In this document: in pieces, positions 61,137 through 64,000 of the stretch
Layout: each line of letters opens with the position of its first letter
Numbering within the stretch: the stretch's first letter is position 1
From: Daphnia carinata
Lineage: Eukaryota > Arthropoda > Branchiopoda > Diplostraca > Daphniidae
Direction of reading: 5' to 3'
Length of the DNA: 64,000 nt
NCBI RefSeq assembly: GCF_022539665.2
Contig: NC_081335.1
Span: 2,294,001-2,358,000, forward strand
The notes under the pieces: generated by a model
Seen by the model: only the letters and a program-made list of their open reading frames with translations
The model's database searches: none
What the model was told of the DNA's origin: nothing
Made by a program: the position numbers and the translations under genes

Positions 61137-62757
61137 TTCATCATTTGGAATGGTGCACTCAGTCGGTTCCTGTTCATAATTGAGGAGCAAACGTGTGGAA
61201 GGGAAATTAACGAGAGTTTGCGTCAGCGCGTGCTCTCCCGAAAGACGGGCTAACAATTTTGAACAGAAATGGAAGGGATGTTGCCGTTCATTTTGGCGTG
61301 ATGATGCAAAGAAGCAGTCGATGACGCGGAACACTTTCCAAACACGCAAAAAAAAAAAAAAAAACACTTAATTCACTAAATGACGTCAATCTTTTTTTTT
61401 TATTTTATTCCAAAAGTTTGTAATAATTGAAAGTTTAGGGAGGGAAAAAAGGTTGTTTGCGTGCGTTGGGTGGATTCAAGTATTTACGAGTTTTATTTTC
61501 GAGGAAAAGGAAAATCTTTTTTGAAAAAAAAAAAAAATTAATACCGCCCACCAGAAGGGTCCGTTCGGAGAGCAATGTTCCCGACATCGTTCTTCTTTTT
61601 CTTTTCACTCTGGAGCGGTGTAAAGACAGCAACAGATGGTTGTCCCATCAGCTCCATCCGTCCGTGCCCTACGTTCTCATATAAATAAATACGGGGCCGA
61701 TTCTTTTTTTTTTTTTTTTTCTTGTTTCTTTTCTTCTCCGATTTTCAATGGCGTAAGAAGATAAGAAAGAGTTTGTTTGTCGCCTTCGTTGCATTACATA
61801 GTATGTTCTCTGCGTACCTATCGTTTTTTTGGTAGAAAAAGGGAACGTCTTGTGATACAAGTGATGGAATAAGAAACGATAATCAACCGAGCAGAAACGA
61901 TATTATGACCGGCCCGCTCTTGAAAGATCGTTTTCTTTTTCCACAAGGCCAACAAGCAGTTGAGCCTTCGGACGTTCTCTCCCGTCGATTTTTTTTTTTT
62001 TCGAAATTTGTGAGGGCCTTTTTCTCTTGAAAAAAAAAAAAAAAACGAAAATTGTTTTTTCAATAAACGATCAATGAACTTTTTGGCCATGTTTCCAAAC
62101 TGTTGGCTATCGTTTCAGGTAAACAACAAAAGGAAAACAAGAAAAAAAAAGGGGTAGATGAATGTTCGCTTGTTTTGGTCTTGTTCATTCGTCTTTTTTC
62201 TTGAAATTTCGACCTACCAGACGATCGTTTTCTAACGGGTTTTTTTCCTTTTCAGCTCGCCATATTTGACCTTGCAATTTGCGTATTAATTAGTTAATGT
62301 TATTATCTTTTCTTTTTTTCCAACTAAAATTGGGAGGCATTTATTAAAAAAAAAAAAAAAAAGAAAGACGTAAAAGGACAGGGTCCCCCACAATAGGAAA
62401 ATAACAGGAAAAGAATAGCGGAGTCATGTTAATGAACGTACAAACGTGGGTTTATTTTTAAAATAACTAGTTTAGATGTCACCTGAAACTCATGTCTTTT
62501 CTGATAACTCTTTGGCCATTTCCTGTTGTTTCACTTTGTGTTTCTCTAAGAACGACCCTGATTTCTTTTTAAATTGCAGCGTTGTGTTTCATTCGTCGAA
62601 AGTTTGCTGCCCACTTTCTCGACACGTTAGCTCCATTATTTTCTCGATTCGATTTTGTTTGCCTTTGTTCTCGAGTCCGATCAAAAGAAAAATGGGTAGC
62701 AACCGAAAGTTTTGAAAATTCCCTTTTTTCTTACTCTTGGAATTTTCAAAGAACAAG

Positions 62758-62802
<45 letters not shown>
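62758..62802 (+). repeat. A45 homopolymer
   Basis: Forty-five uninterrupted A. It is the longest homopolymer I found in the window, and its length in the assembly should be treated as approximate. Confidence 0.9.
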
Positions 62803-62805
<3 letters not shown>

Positions 62806-64000
62806 GAAAGTGAATGTGAGAACTGTTGGCAGACCGCACGGTTGATTTCCTACTAGAAAAATCGACGAACGAAATTGATGATGTACAAGGAAAAAAGATA
62901 AAAATAAATATATAGGTGGATGACCGTCGGCGGTGTAGGCATGTTTTTTCAGAGCTCCATTTCTCGTGTTTGCATTTGATGATGCGTCTACACAAGGCGC
63001 TCTTGTTATAAAGCTGCCATCATAAATTTTTTTTTTGTTGTTGTTATGTTGTTCTCATATTGTAGATTGATGGTTCGTGTCAGTTGAATCGTAACGAACG
63101 CGCTTGTCGATTTTTGCCGACGCAAGCAGTGATTTCGTTCCATTACGTACAGACTCAATAGGATTTCGTTCAAGTCCTTGCTGTTGTTGCAAACGGTTTG
63201 CGGTGTGTCAATTGTTTCCGTCGTCCACTTTGCGAGTCCACAAAGTATTTCTGCTTATTGTTCGTGAGGCCATTGAAAGAAAACAATTTTTTGGGGGAGG
63301 GGAGGGGGGGGGACCTGCGTTAAAAAAAAAAAAACAGGGATGCGAACAAACTCCTGTTTCTTTTTTTAAACGTCCGTCTGGCCATCTTCCGTGCCGATCC
63401 ATGTGGAAAACGAGCACCATATTTTTCCCGCGCTCAGCCCGAAAGATGGAAACCCGCGACGGAATGGCGTCCTTTATTATTTTTTTTTTTCTTGGTTGGG
63501 GCGGAGGGGAGGAATCTTAACAACATTTCGTGAGAACGAGGTTGGGTCTTTAAAAAAAAAAAATGCCAATACAGTAACACGACGGACCCATTAGAAATAG
63601 GAATTTTTTTTTTTTTTGCGGGGTTAGATGTTCCAGCACAAAAAGTATTGCGCGTACATGGGAAACGTTGACGTTCGGACTAATAAAATAAGTTGGTCAA
63701 CAGACCGCTAGATTTCATTTCTTTTATGGAGTTGCTGATGGCTCGTTACATACGTCGATATCGGAATCGATGAAGATAATTGTGAGGCCACATCTATTTA
63801 TTTATTTTTTTTTTTTCAAAAAGGTGGGGCCCCTCTTAATCGTCTTCCGCTATCGGAATAGTCCCCGATGTGGTCTAAAAAGAAAATTGCATTTCAAACT
63901 GGTCGATTCAAAAGGAGGAAGTCGTCGAGTATTGAAATGTTTGCGACCGCAACGCGTTCGTGCCCGATGTCGCACGTTGTATTAAGTACCTCCATTACTC

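Larger units (their letters stand above)
54626..64000 (+). other. Large homopolymer-rich non-coding stretch (probably an intron)
   Basis: More than 9 kb with very many A or T runs, a TA run at 59789-59806, a TG run near 59940 and an A45 run. Open frames here are low-complexity and resemble no family. It is consistent with a long first intron of the gene starting at 54209. Confidence 0.55.

Overview
The window is nuclear DNA of a small crustacean, almost certainly a Daphnia. Genes are intron-rich with short GT-AG introns. The left half is a Dscam gene carrying the three mutually exclusive exon arrays typical of arthropods. I count 8 exon-4, 24 exon-6 and 17 exon-11 variants. From memory, 8/24/17 is the count published for Daphnia magna and 8/26/16 that for D. 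pulex, so D. magna is the likeliest source.

Layout. Positions 1-30209, minus strand: Dscam, with its stop at 250 and its start codon at 30153. The array order from 5' to 3' is exon 4 (22592-25011), exon 6 (15870-21454) and exon 11 (6904-14210). A tRNA-Gly gene lies on the opposite strand inside the exon-11 array. Positions 32896-37774, minus: POMGNT1-like O-mannose N-acetylglucosaminyltransferase. Positions 39752-42606, plus: an SLC7/CAT cationic amino acid transporter. Positions 42735-47343, minus: the NMD factor UPF2, tail to tail with the transporter. Positions 47.7-48.1 kb: tRNA-derived repeat debris. Positions 51511-52944, plus: FBXO22. Positions 54209-54625, plus: a probable first coding exon of an unidentified gene that continues beyond the window through a large, homopolymer-rich intron.

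The exon models were assembled by hand from splice sites and reading phase. The coding sums are divisible by three for Dscam (1981 aa with typical variant lengths), POMGNT1 (669 aa), CAT (616 aa), UPF2 (1188 aa) and FBXO22 (408 aa). This is a strong internal check.

The most interesting biology is the splicing architecture of Dscam. One intronic element before the exon-6 array is complementary to short repeats that precede many exon-6 variants. A second element lies after the exon-11 array and is complementary to a GGAGCGTCC-type repeat in most of the exon-11 introns. These look like docking-selector RNA pairings of opposite polarity. Together the arrays allow 8 x 24 x 17 = 3264 extracellular isoforms.
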